A stretch of 64,000 bases of DNA from positions 644,954 through 708,953 of the forward strand of contig CM057154.1 in the NCBI GenBank assembly GCA_029962745.1, written 5' to 3'. How positions within the stretch are numbered: the first letter of the stretch is position 1; every line of letters starts with the position of its first letter. A program made the position numbers and the translations under genes. Below, one piece after another: positions 45,901 through 59,400 of the stretch. Origin of the DNA: Echinometra lucunter. Taxonomy: Eukaryota; Echinodermata; Echinoidea; Camarodonta; Echinometridae. The notes under the pieces were generated by a model, which searched no databases, was not told the origin of the DNA, and saw only the letters and a list, made by a program, of their open reading frames with translations.

Positions 45901-48900
45901 CACAAAGATGAGTTATCAACAGATCTGAGAACCACAATGTACTTCCCAGTAAGACATACATGTACTTTTATTTGGTTGAACCTTATGAAATACTGTTAAA
46001 TAGCACTGGACTTGAAACTGGTATTCCGTTTTGGACGTTAAACCTCAGAGAGACTGTGTCTTGTAAAGGAAAAGTACAAAAAATATGTGTATTCTGAATT
46101 CCCTCTTCTACAGCAAACATGTTTTTCTTCATTTTCTTGCATATTCCTGTTAAACTTTATCAGGTTTCCTATTTCACATCAGAGAGTACATAAATAAAAC
46201 ATGCTATAAATGTATTGAAACTCTGCAGAATGCAACCCAATGACATATTATTATAGATTATCATCAAGCACACTATCTGTTAAAAGCTAAAAGGATGTTC
46301 ATTATGCATTAATTAATTAATGAGCTAGTGCCCTTCTGGCTCCAAGCTGCAACCAACCTGTTGCACATTCTGGACCCTGGAATCCAGGCACGCAGGTGGT
46401 GAACACCTCAATGGACGACCTTGTGTAGAAGTCAGCTCCTTCAAACACCAGTCTGATCTCATAGGACTGTGACGAGGTAAGACCATCCAAGATAAAGATC
46501 TGCCTAGAAGCATCCACAGGGGAGCTGTCGGACCAGACCTCATCTCCTTCGGGTCGGTACTGGACGATGACTGATGTGACATCTTGCTCTGTAGTCCAAG
46601 TGAGGGTCAGGGTGGACCAGGTGGCATGGTCAAGGGTGAGGGTGTATTCCACTGAAGGGCAAAGAAGAGAGTATTGTATGATGGCCTGTTGGTATGAGAT
46701 TTTATTCTAATGGGAATTCACTAGGCACATGCATAAATTCTGCTGTCAAAATTTTTTCCTATTCTGTCTGGATTTTAACCCATTGGCTACTGAAACCAGG
46801 TGGCCCCTGTATTTAGTCTATGAGACTGAAAGAATTCAGTAGTCAACGGGTTAAGAAATGTACAGAGTCTTGACCCCCCCCCCCCCCAACGATGAATCAA
46901 TGAAATGCATCTACAAAGTGAGTAGAATACTTTGAAACATGTCTTTTCAAAATGCAAAATTTTACAGGATGCAAGTCAATTATGGCGTGAAATTTCCATA
47001 AATATGGACCCCTTGTGAATTCTTTGAAGATTTTGCAGAGCAAGAAAGTTCTGGTTTTGCAGTGATGCATTTTTTTACTTTGAGATATTTTAGCTTGTTT
47101 TGAAATGTTTCAATTTTGGTAAAACACTTATTCTAACACATTAGAACCATAGATAGCCTGGGCAGTCAGAGTGTTAAAGAAAAAAGGAAGAGACTCAAAT
47201 TGTAGAGGTGTCTAGGTCCAGTAGATACATCACCGGACTGTAGCTCACAAGGTAAGTGATTTGAGTCCCACCGTGGCACAAATGTCTTTTGGCAAGACAT
47301 TAATTTACACCTGCCATTCTTGACCCAGGAGTAGTAAATGGGTACCCAGTAGGAAGAATTTCCTTGAAATACTAGAGTGCCTAAATGGCAGCCATGCTAA
47401 AGCTGGGGTAATAACACTGCAGTGCCAGGAGTTTCAATTCTGGCAGACATGAGCACTATACAAGAACCCACTAATACTATTATTAATTACCTGTAGCATT
47501 ATAGCAAGTAGCATCGTTGGTCGAATCTTGACAGTAGCAAGCTCTTGTGCCATCCCTGATTTCACAGACTCCATTGAAGGCACATTGGATTGTTTCACAG
47601 GACATCATGTGTGTCAAACTATCGCATACACAACGCTGGCCACATCCATCTGGAATGTACTCCTCATTGCTCTACAAGAATGTAATGATACCCGATTAAC
47701 AGAGCAATATTATAATTTTTTTTTATTACTCAAGAGTTGAAGTCAAAATTTCATAGTGCTTGGCATTTATGTGTATTTTTGTATGTTTGTGAACCACCGA
47801 CTAGTAAGGAGAATCTTCCAACAGGAACTTGTTTCTTGCTGGATATCCTTAGGCACTAGTTGGTGGAATTTCTTTCTTGTTTCCTCTGTTTGTACATTTC
47901 ACCTAAGCCTGGAAATTAGATAAATAAACAAATAAATGTTCATGGATAGTTGCTTGTACCCTTGGTATACAGGAAGGCTCATCATGTGACTGTATGATCA
48001 TAATGATAAACAAGTCACCTTCACTGATGTTCAAAAGGAATTTAAAAGACTATATGAGAATGTGAAGTCCATCAATGGGAATTTGATATCCCCAAAGGTC
48101 CCTATTTTTTTTTGCTTTCTGACTGAAATGATGCTAGTGAATGGGAGTTTTATCTCTAAAGATCCCTGTTGTTTGCCATCTATGATGACATGACAGTGGG
48201 GAGCAATTATTGATGATAATCAGTAATGTAGCACAACCAGTCTATCTCCTAGAATTTTGATGGCTTAGTTTTGGTCTTGACACAATGACCCATATGCAAA
48301 TCTAAATAAATTTGAAAAAAAGGTTTTCTTCTGGTCTTAGCCCTAGAACATCAGTTTGTGAACTACAGCAATGATTATACTGCGCACTAATTTTTTGACT
48401 CATTTAGCTTCCACCGGGACTGGAAATACAGTCAAACCTGTTTTAGTGGCCACCCTCCTAATAAAGGCCACCTGTCTATGGTGGTTGTCCAAATTGTCTC
48501 CCTGGAAGAAGAAAAATATGTTATGGAAGCCACTATCTGCAGTGGCAACTTTTTCTGTTGTCCTTAAGTGGCCTTTGAAGACAGGTTTGACTGTGTTGGA
48601 GCCTCATGAATTCTGTATAAGTCTAAAAAAGCTAGAAAGAGCAGTGAATAGACAGAATGAAGACAAATGCCGGAAATTTGGAATCCCTGGATAAAAAAAG
48701 CCAAGGCTTACCTGGAAGTAGAGTCCATCGTAAGTACACCCGCAGAGACTCTCCACTACACACTGATCACCTTCATAGAAGAACCCGTCCTCGCACTCAC
48801 AGCCAGATGTGCATCCAAGATCTAGACTGGCACACTGCTCGACAGTCCCGAGGTCACCACATGATGATGGACATCTAGTTACACAGGTGCTGTAGACTGA

Positions 48901-50357
48901 GTTTGCTGGACAGCTGTAAGCTGGGGTGACAATGGAAACAGGAACAGGATTGCAAAGAATTATGATATATGAGATGCTGATCCTTAAACAGCAAAATTAC
49001 ATTTATCTGCATTCTTTTAGTTTATAGGCTAAGAAGAATCTCTGTAGCAACTGGTGCACAGGACACAAGATTGTCGATGCACCAAAAAAACTACAACAAC
49101 ATTTTTTTTTTTGCTGATGACATACAACAGTGATTTGGAGGAATTTTCTCTCAACCCATTACGACACATGAGAAAATTTCACAAAAATACCAAGTATTGA
49201 AATTTTGGTCAAAAACATCAAAATCATAATATATATATTCATGAATTTCTTTGTTCTCTTTAAGTATATAGAAACTGCACTGTAATTCAGGTGTTGTATG
49301 ATGGAACAAGTGAAGCGAAACATGAATCTTCTCTCACAACTTTGATGTGCATACTTCACTGAAACTACCTTTGATGAAGAAAATCTAAATGACAAACTTA
49401 CAACAGAAACCATCCACATTATTCCTCCAATCAGTCTGCAGCTCACAGCGTGTAGCATACACCTCGACGATGTTACACAGGACCGAGGTATTCAGGTTTG
49501 TTGCACACATATCATAAAGACAACTCTCATAGTATGGATCTAGGCTGACAATGGAATAGCAATCCCCAAAGACAGCTGGAAAGAAGAGAACAAACATCAG
49601 ATACATGTATATCAATACTGAGCAAAGGCTTGTTTAGATTTAACGCAGCAACTGTCGCAGCAAACCCCACGTTTTTTTGTATAGTAAGTGAATGGGATAT
49701 GAGGCGGTAAAAAAAAAGCCGACTCCCAGATCCCGCACTCTTTTCACAGGCTCATCATCTTCCTTTTTCAAAACATGACACATCCATCTCAACCCACTTC
49801 TCTTCACCACTTCAAACCAGTTCTTCAGACCTAATCTTTCCATGAGTTAATTTGTTCCCCACATGGTCTATTCTTCTAATATCTTTATATTCAAAGTTTC
49901 TGAGCCATAGCAATCACTGACAAATATCATTTCATTAGGACATTCACTTCGTTTTCTGCTTACTTGAAGTTATTTTTTAATCTTCATCCCAAATTGTCCA
50001 ATACATTGTAAATATACAACAACAACAACAAATAGATTCACATATGTCCATCTAAAAGTTATAACTGTACCTGTGTTATTGAAGTAATTAGAGCATTCTG
50101 TGACTGCATTGTCCCTGAGGGTTGGATCTGAAGCACAAGGGTCATTGTCTGCTGGTGTCGCAGGACAGGAGAGAGTGCTATCACTCCAGCTGTCTCCAAA
50201 GTCTTCCACAGACGATATCTGTCAAGAAATTAATATGTCACACTTTGGAAATACAACTTAACATTTCAACAAGAACAGCAATGACTACTGTTTTACGAGT
50301 AGTCAGGTTTGAAGCAACATTGGCCCAGTCTATGTACAAACTGTACAAGTAATGATG

Positions 50358-50418
<61 letters not shown>

Positions 50419-53400
50419 CATTTATACTGAGCAACACATCCACCTCAAAGGGTACTAAAAGCAATAACTGTGTTCATGGTGTGAAATACATGTACCCACA
50501 CTACACAATTGGTGTTAAAAAACAGTTGTACATAACAGCATAATGGTGCCAAAGAATGACTCAATATCTTGTAAATACAGAACATAAGTTTTTAGTCATC
50601 TTTCAAAAGGAGTGTTAATTTTAGGAAAAATCTAGATTGAAATAGAGCATTCTTCACATTCTCTTTATCAGGAAACACCGTGATGCTATCATCCATAAAC
50701 AGCCCTTGACATCAATCGTTTCTGAGTTATTTATTGCTAAGTGATTTCATAAATGATCTCTGCAATATTTACATGAAATTTGTGTGATATCTGATGAGAT
50801 AGAAGAAGATCTAGGGGGTGTTTCATACAGCTGTTCATAAAGTTACATGTAGGAATAACTTTTACTAACAACTTGAATATGAAGTGCCAAATGGGATGCC
50901 CAATTTTTTTTTAATGTTTAAGGTGTGACTGCATTTCCCATAATCTCAATTAAATTGTGGCAAACAATATACTTCGCAATAAAAATATTTGTAAACCACA
51001 GTATTTTTCAATCTACGTGTGCATATTTCACCTTTAGCTGATGTGGTCTATAATGATTGAGAATCCTGTTTGGCTTGCCATACTCGAGTTGTTCATAAAG
51101 TCATTCGTATCTTTACGAACAGCTTTATGAAACACCCCCCTGATTTGAAAAAGAAGATTCAAGCCATGCTTACAAGAGAACCATCTGGTTTAGTAAAATC
51201 ATTGGAGGCATCACCATCTAGGTCACCACACAGTCCGCACACACTGCCAGCATAGAACTCAGAGAGCCAGATCTCAGCTGTACTCACTCCATCCCACCTC
51301 ACCGCTAGGTCATAGTTTGTCATCACGACCTGCAGATGGAGGAAAAGACAGAGAGGTTGATACATAGAATTACATAACCAGGGATCTGTTTCTCAAAACC
51401 GTCGTAAGTCTAATTTCTCGGGCAACCCATGCACTCTCAGAAAAGTTGGTTAAAATTCATTAGGTTGGATTAGGTTGGTTGAAATATGAACCGACCAATA
51501 ACCGACCAACTGTCGGTTAAAAAATTCCCCATATGTTTTACATACAATTTTTTTAACCAACAGACTGTTGATTAATATTTTAACCAACCTAATGATTTTT
51601 CTTAGAGTGTAGGGACACATGACCAATTTACGTCGATTTTAATGGGAAGTCCACAAAATCAGACTTATGGTGGTTTTGGGAAACAGGCCCCTGAAAAATA
51701 GACAGACAGACAAATATATTAAAGATATTGGTTGTATAAAAAGAAATATATTGAAAGATAGACAGATATAAATAAGAAAACAAAGATGAGTAAAATAAAA
51801 AGATTCAAAGATGAATTAAAAGACAAAGGATAGACAGGGAGTGATAGGAAGAAGAGGGTGATAGAAAGATAGAGAGAGAAAGAGAGATAAAGGTAGGCCA
51901 ATAGAAGGTGAGGTACAGCGTTAGGGGAGGTGTACAGGAAGAATGAGATGGATACAAAGAAAAAGAGAGCAAACATATTGATCAGAGCTGACAAGATAAC
52001 GGAGGATCAAAGACAGAGAAGGGATATGTAAGCATGAGATGCACAGAAAAGCAACAAGTTTAATAAAATGACAGCATACATAAAGGAATGACTGATGCTA
52101 TCTCTAGAACTTGCACACAGTATTTAAGGTTTTACATCAAGAGCAAAGCCCTTTCTTTATCATATATAACATACTGGCAAGTACGTGTAATATAAATTTA
52201 TTTTCAAATATAAAGGCTAGAGAATAATCAAAGAGGAAATTTATTAAAAAGCACCAGGAGCACATAATATCTATGTTTCTTTATGTTAATAAAAAAGTAA
52301 ATGGATTCATAAAATTGAGCATATTGCCATACCTTATATTCTCCACTCTGTGTAAAGTAGACATTGTTCTTGTAGAAAGGAACATTAACACGTAACCCAT
52401 CAAGGTAGATGTCTGTAGTAGTCATAGTGATAGCCTGGATATAAAAATGAAAGTGGGTTGAGATGACAAAATAAGTAAAATTTATTGTCCATTTCAGGAA
52501 ATTCGGTTTCCACTGGTACAAAATAAGTAAAATTTATTGTCCATATCAGGAAATTCGGTTTCCACTGGGTAGTACAAAAAATACAAATAATATAGCATAA
52601 ACATATAAATGGTAGGGTGGTAAAAGTCATGCTGTATAAACATAGGCATACTGAATGGCAGAAGTAATATCCAATGTAAAGCATCAAGCATTGTGGGTGA
52701 AATTTCCAAGTTAATGAAAGTATGAAATATGATCTTAAAAATTTATGCATCCATACTTAAACACTGTATCTCTTAACTCAAAATCTGTTTGCAAATTGCA
52801 AATCAATCTTAAAGTAACATATCAAATATCAATTCATGATGCCAATGTGACAAAAATTGTGTCATGCAGTGTGCCTTATATTCCAGAAATCTCTGCTTTA
52901 CGTTGCTGAAAATACCAAGCTAAATATAAACCAGTTTTTGTAGAAAATCTCATTCGACATGCAAGCTCTTCAAATACTAAAAGGAAAGGATTCTTTAAAT
53001 GTAAAATCTTTCCCGACTGAAAAATTCTCGGTAACTACACACACTCACCATTCCTTCAACGTTAACAATCAGTTCCCTGGTGTATGTGAAAGTGTGTGTA
53101 TCACTGTCCTTTGCTGCTGTTGCTGTGACACTGAAGGTGTTGTCAGTGGCGCCATTGATGCAGTCAGAGGTGACCAGTGTGTAGGCACAATCTCCCTGGA
53201 AGGTATAATCTTGTCCATCAAAGGTGATGTAATGTGGGTCACCAAATACAGTGCATACTTGAAGGTCATACACTGAAAGACAAGTAAATATACATGAAAT
53301 TTCATTATGTGTTAGCTTGTCCCTCCCCTGTTTACTATGTTTCAGTGGGAAACACTCTCGGATAGGATGTTAAATGGAGGCCCCATGTAGAGGAGAGTCG

Positions 53401-56400
53401 CGCTTAACAAGAAGAGTAAGGGGAAACCCCGGTGTAGTGGTACACCTGCACATCCCAATTAGTTACAATGGGAGGAGAGACCTGAAAGTCATGGTGATTA
53501 AGTTGGCTCTTCCCCTCCCAGGCACATGTGATGACAAATACATTATAATAAAAAAATTATTATAAGCACAGTTCTGTGAAGTTAGTCTACCAAAACTGAT
53601 TAGATTATATAGTGTACATGGATATTCACTAATATTTAATCCTCATATACCTAGGCTAAAAATCAAGCATGAAATGGATGATGAAAAAAAATGTACACTG
53701 AACTTTGCAACCTAAAGCCTGCCACACGCTATACGATCCAACGGCAACCAGATTTTCGAAAAAATGACATTCAGCATTAAATATGAAAGTTTAGACAAGT
53801 CAAATGATCTTATATGAAGTTCAGAATAATGATAGGAATACTAATATCGAATTTTTGGTTAACTGTGAGCCTTGTGGTCGGAGTAGAGGCCAAATCGGCT
53901 TCAAATTGTAGCCAATCGCAAGATTGCTATGATGTCACTACGGTTCGGAATTGAGTTCGCTTTTATTCCTACCGAAAGGCTTGCAATAGTCCGGAATATT
54001 GATTTTTGTATTCATACGACTATTCGAGACTTTGATCATTAAGATTTCACATGTTTGACTGTTCATATCAAATGATATAACATTTTTTTTTCTAAAATTG
54101 GATCGCAGACGGATCGTAGTGTGCGGCGGGATCTAGTTATCTTGAACTTTAATGCCCTTAAAATTCAAATCTAATTCAGAATGGAGAAGAATTCATAATG
54201 AAGGCAAAAAAAATTCCATTCAAGTTTTTCAAATTCACTCCAGCATTCCTCTGTTACATTTGCAGGCTCATTCGATGATTGCAATTGAATTTGAAATAAT
54301 TTTGATAAAATAGTCACTGAAGTGCATGAGGCAAGATCCCATCTATCCATCATAGTCACAAATTAGAGAAATGCATCTCTGTTGCTTCTCTTTTTACACT
54401 AGAGTAGATGAAATTAACCCAGTTCTATTAGTTTTCATGGAGACTGATTGTTTGAAGTTATTTCCATTTTGTAACTGATCGATACGAAAAGATGAAATAA
54501 ATAGCACATTTTGAAAAAGTAGAGAAACTATGACAAATTTCAACTTTATCAGGGCAGCACAAAATGTATGTATATATCAATGGTCTTGATATGTAAATGC
54601 TAAAAATGGCATTCAGCATTGGATTGAAAACATTCAGGACAGGAATTATTTACAGCTTGATTTGATCAGATTTTCATCTTCAAATTGGCAACACCAGTAT
54701 TTTTCTTTTATCCCTATATTCTCTAAAATCAAATACCATGTATCTGAAATGAATTTCAAAGGATGGAAAGCATGTTGAAAGTTGAAAAGTTGCCAATTTA
54801 CATGGAAAACCAGCGATTTTGAATTTTTCATCGCATTGCCAATTGAAGAATTTTAGTGCTTATTTACTTTTGCAAAAATTTCAGTGACAAAATGAAAAAT
54901 ACTGATGCAACCAAAATGGGCACAGTGTGTGTAGAATTTTGTGCACTTTCTGCTCATGTATTCCATATGATTTTTAAGACTCTGCATTGAAAGTTATTGA
55001 GCTTAAAGGGTGTACCCAATGCTAAAAACAATGTTCCTTCATTTAAAAGGGCATATTTTTATTAACAGAAAATCACCTGCCTAAAGTTCCAAAAAAGTTG
55101 TGTCGCCAAGCAATAACCAAAAATATGGTAAGATTTCAGCCTATTTTTGGCACCTCCAAGGTGTCCCAGTTTCAACTGCTGTTGACCCAATGACGTCATT
55201 GTGGGTACCTTGTCACGCAATTCTAGCAAAAATGCGTGTTATGTATATTACATATTGTACAGTCTAGCGCATGCATCAACTGCAGTGCCTGTTATCTGGG
55301 TACCCACATTTACGTCACTGCTGGTTTATCATATTTACTCAAATTCTGAGGTCAACCATGACCAAGCCACAAATAATTTGCCAAAATGCATCGACTTCGA
55401 TTAAAAATCATCAAAATTTTAATGTTATTGTTCTTAGAATTCTATTCTTGATGATATGTCAAAATTTTTTCAACCATTGTGTAATGACTTTAACCACAAA
55501 ATGTGGACCTTCTGTCATGAATAGGTTTATATAATGAATAATGTTATTTCAATTGGGCCTTGTTTCACATCTACTGTAGACAGCCAATTTCCCTGAAGGA
55601 ACAAAACATTAGAATAAATTAGAATAATTGAACTGAATAGAAATTCATTATGTTTGTGAAAATCATATGAAAAGTCCCAATTGAGAAGAAAAAAAAATTG
55701 GATTACCTAAGTTTAAAGTACCAATTAATATTGACCTTTCACCTTGTGACCCCAAATCTAATCAGCTCATTGTCGCCCTAGTATGCATATATACATGCAA
55801 AGTTTGAAGTTGAAATGTCAAACCGTTCTCAAGTTATTGAAAAAAAAATCTAAAATCTATTTTCAGGTGTATGACATTCTCTGTTAACTCTGACATTTGA
55901 ACCTGTGACTCCTAAATCTAATCAAATCACTTTCATGTAATTATGCACATGTGTATCAAGTTTGACGTTGATCCATTAAACTGTGTTTTAGTTATTATGA
56001 AACCTGTCTATTTTCAGGTATATAATGATCACAGTGACCTTTGACCTTCGACCTTGTGACCCCAAATCTAATAAGATAATTGTCACTCTAGTATGCATAA
56101 GTGTTACAAGTTTAAAGTTCACGTGTCAAACCGTCCAAGAGTTATCGTAAGAACGGGCTATTTTCATGTATGTTATGACCTCTGTGATCTTTGAACTGTG
56201 ACCTCATGACCCCAAATCTAATCACATCACTGTACTGTCACCCTAATATGCATACATGGGCCAAGTTTGAAATTGATCTGTAAAACGGTTCTTAAGCTAT
56301 AGTGAGAACCAAAACGGGGCGGACCGACAGACGGGCGATCTGAAAACCTAATGCCTCCGACCACGTCCACGTCTCAGCAGAGACATAAAAATGTTACAAA

Positions 56401-59400
56401 TCTTCTTACCTTCTTTTTCCAATTTCAAGTGAATCTAATAAGTGTTTTGAAGAAATGTAATCTACCTTCTAGTTTATAGACATTCGGAAAGATGTTTACA
56501 ACAGTTTCGAATATCGAGGGGAAATAGTTACAAATCTTTACCGATAGTGTTGCAATTATATCCATCTCCCTCGTAGCCGGTATTGCAGACACACGTCGGG
56601 TCACCGTTTCCGTCGACGCCGCAGCTCGCATTCTCATCGCATGAGACCACTTCACACTGGAAGAGCCCGTTCGAACAAGTACATAGTTCGGAGCAAGAGC
56701 TCGATAGTAATGTTTTTCCAGCCTGTATAAAAAAGGGGTTAGATTCAACGTTGATAAATCAAATAAAAAGTCAGCTTTTATTTTTCTTCTAAGCTTTTGT
56801 TTTGTAATGCAACCCCCCCCCCAAAACCCACAAACAAACAAAACGAAAAACAGACGACATTTCATTTAGGTACCAAGATATATGTTTTGTTCAAAAAGAC
56901 TTTGAAGAAACTTTACGGAGAAAGAACCCGTTCACACAAGTACATAGTTTGGAACAGCTGCTCGATGGTATAACGTGGTTCCACCCTGTAAGAGATGAAG
57001 GTAGACAAGCAACTACGCCGACGCTAAACGTTTCTTCTCCACTTTCCTTTAACTTTATCCGTCATGTCCGTCGGGCAACTTAACATGAAGATTTTTAATT
57101 CCAGTTGTAAGAGTTAATTTTGTTATGAATCGTGCGGAAGAGCACATAGTATTCATATTTTGCATTCACCTTCTAAATGGCATCATTACAACAAGTATTA
57201 AAACACTTATTTTCATGCTACCATGAACCCCTTTCTTTTGTTTCGAAGTCTAGAAAAAACAAAAAACTAAAAACTTTGAAACCAGTAAGAATTTAAAAAA
57301 ATATATCATACAAAGAGAGAACTCACAGCTTAATCAATTCCAACTTCGTAACATTATGTTTATATAAGAAGTCCATAATTTCTATTTCAGTATTTCCTCT
57401 AATACACACGACGATAGAAAATATTCCAAGTACTCAACTCAAGGGGAAGTTCTATACCTTAATACATTGCCGATAGAAATCAAGTTCGGAAAAATTATTT
57501 CATGATAATGATGCACATTTCAAAAGGTGATACATACTATTAAGAGACATTCTGATTTTGATTCTTTAAAAAAGCCTTTATGCTCGTTTATATCAATACT
57601 TACAGAATAGAATACACCGTTACGTTCACAATGACATCGACTAATCGGCACACAAGCGTCGCTATCTAGTAGATATCCGTCGTCGCAAGCGCATCCCTCG
57701 ACGCATCGGGAATCGCAGGGAGGATCTACAGCGCGGCCTGGGCATGTCTCGGGGCACGAGCTGGTGCATGTCTGATACGTCGAGTTGCTGCTGCAAGTAG
57801 GGTCTGTTATCAGAAAAGATATAGAGGAATGGAAAATTTCAGTAGATGGAAGCAAGACGATTTTTTTCTTTATGTTTAAATCTTACTCAGATCAACCAAA
57901 GGTTAGGTGTTCTTTGAAGGTTTCCATGGTGGATGATAATTCATAGGTTTGCGGTAGCACCATGTCATGGTTAGTCCTTAAAAGAACTGTTGGTATCTTT
58001 CTTGTGAATTCTTGCGGATTAGCTCTGGAAAGAGCTCTCTTTAGAGATAAGTTTACTCTTCTCTACAGAGAGTTCTTTTCAGAACTTATCCGAAAGAATT
58101 CACTTTGAATTTTAGTTCTTTTAAGAACTAATCCACTGCAAGAAGGATACCAAGAGTCCTTTCAAGGACTAACTCTTACATGGTTTACCGCAAACCTATA
58201 ACTAACCAAAGGTTGAAACAAAGAATATACTGGATTTGAAATACCGAAATTAACATCCACGCGCTAATATCTTATTGATTTTCACCGACTCATTCGGGAC
58301 ATACGATATGAAATATTAGAGAAGTTATGATGCGACAAGTATGGATTAAAGATACTTATGTCCGTAATTTCGGCGGGCGATTCTATTTCCATCTAATAGT
58401 TCATTTATAGTTTTGCAACTCAAAACGAATGGTGTTCAACCATTAAGATTACAAGATCGGCGAAAGTTCCTTGGAACATGACTTTTCAAGATGTCTTATC
58501 CAAAGATAAAGAACGTACCTTCGCCTATTGCAAATAGTCTCGCAAAAGTTTCGTAGGATTTTACATAATTGGGGTAAAATGAATCATCATAACTTTCGAT
58601 AGCGCCAAAGAAGATATCTAAAATTATCACTAACGAAGTTCCACATCATCACATAATCATATTAATTTCTACGATATACTTTGCTTGCTGATTAGGAAGG
58701 AATAACTATCAACCATGCAATTTTAGGTCGCGTCGCAATTAATCCCATCCAATCTACACTTTTTTTTAATCAATTTCTGTCGACGATATAAAACCTAAAG
58801 ACACGAAACGTTAGCAAATTGTCAACAACGCCCATTATCATGGTAAGAAACTTAAACGGATGGCTACACTTTTATTGGCGAGTCAGCTATGATTCATTTA
58901 TTTCGCCGGATAAACCCAAATCTCCACCACTTTCACAATTGGCAAATGCTTCATGGACGCGAAAATTTCTGGTGGCATGCGCTAATTATTGATTAACGAT
59001 TTTTTTTCTTACCTATCGGTGAAATTATACTCGGGTGTTGGATCAATTTTTTTTACATAGAATCTCGATCCAATCCCTCCACAATTTTTAAAAACAATTT
59101 CCATTAACAACATGTAACTGATTTAAAAAAACACAGTGCATTTTACTTTAATGTGGTTGCTAGTTTTTACATCGCATTGCCATCCAATCTCGCTGCATTC
59201 TTTCAACTCTTTATTGACAATAGTGGAAAGTTAGAAAATTCATCGAATTGTAAACCACTTTCACAGCAAGCAACTTTCTCGAATAGCAAATTTGATTTTA
59301 TTGTAAGCTGTAATTCCACTGGTGAAACTACTGAACTTTTGCGAATCCGAGCCATTCACAAATTCTTCACACGTTTGACGTTCTCCATAATTGCTGGTTG

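Noticed and set aside
56425..56865. 146-codon minus-strand frame over EGF-1
   Set aside because: Wrong frame for exon f; the EGF cysteine pattern appears only in the spliced frame 56722-56542.
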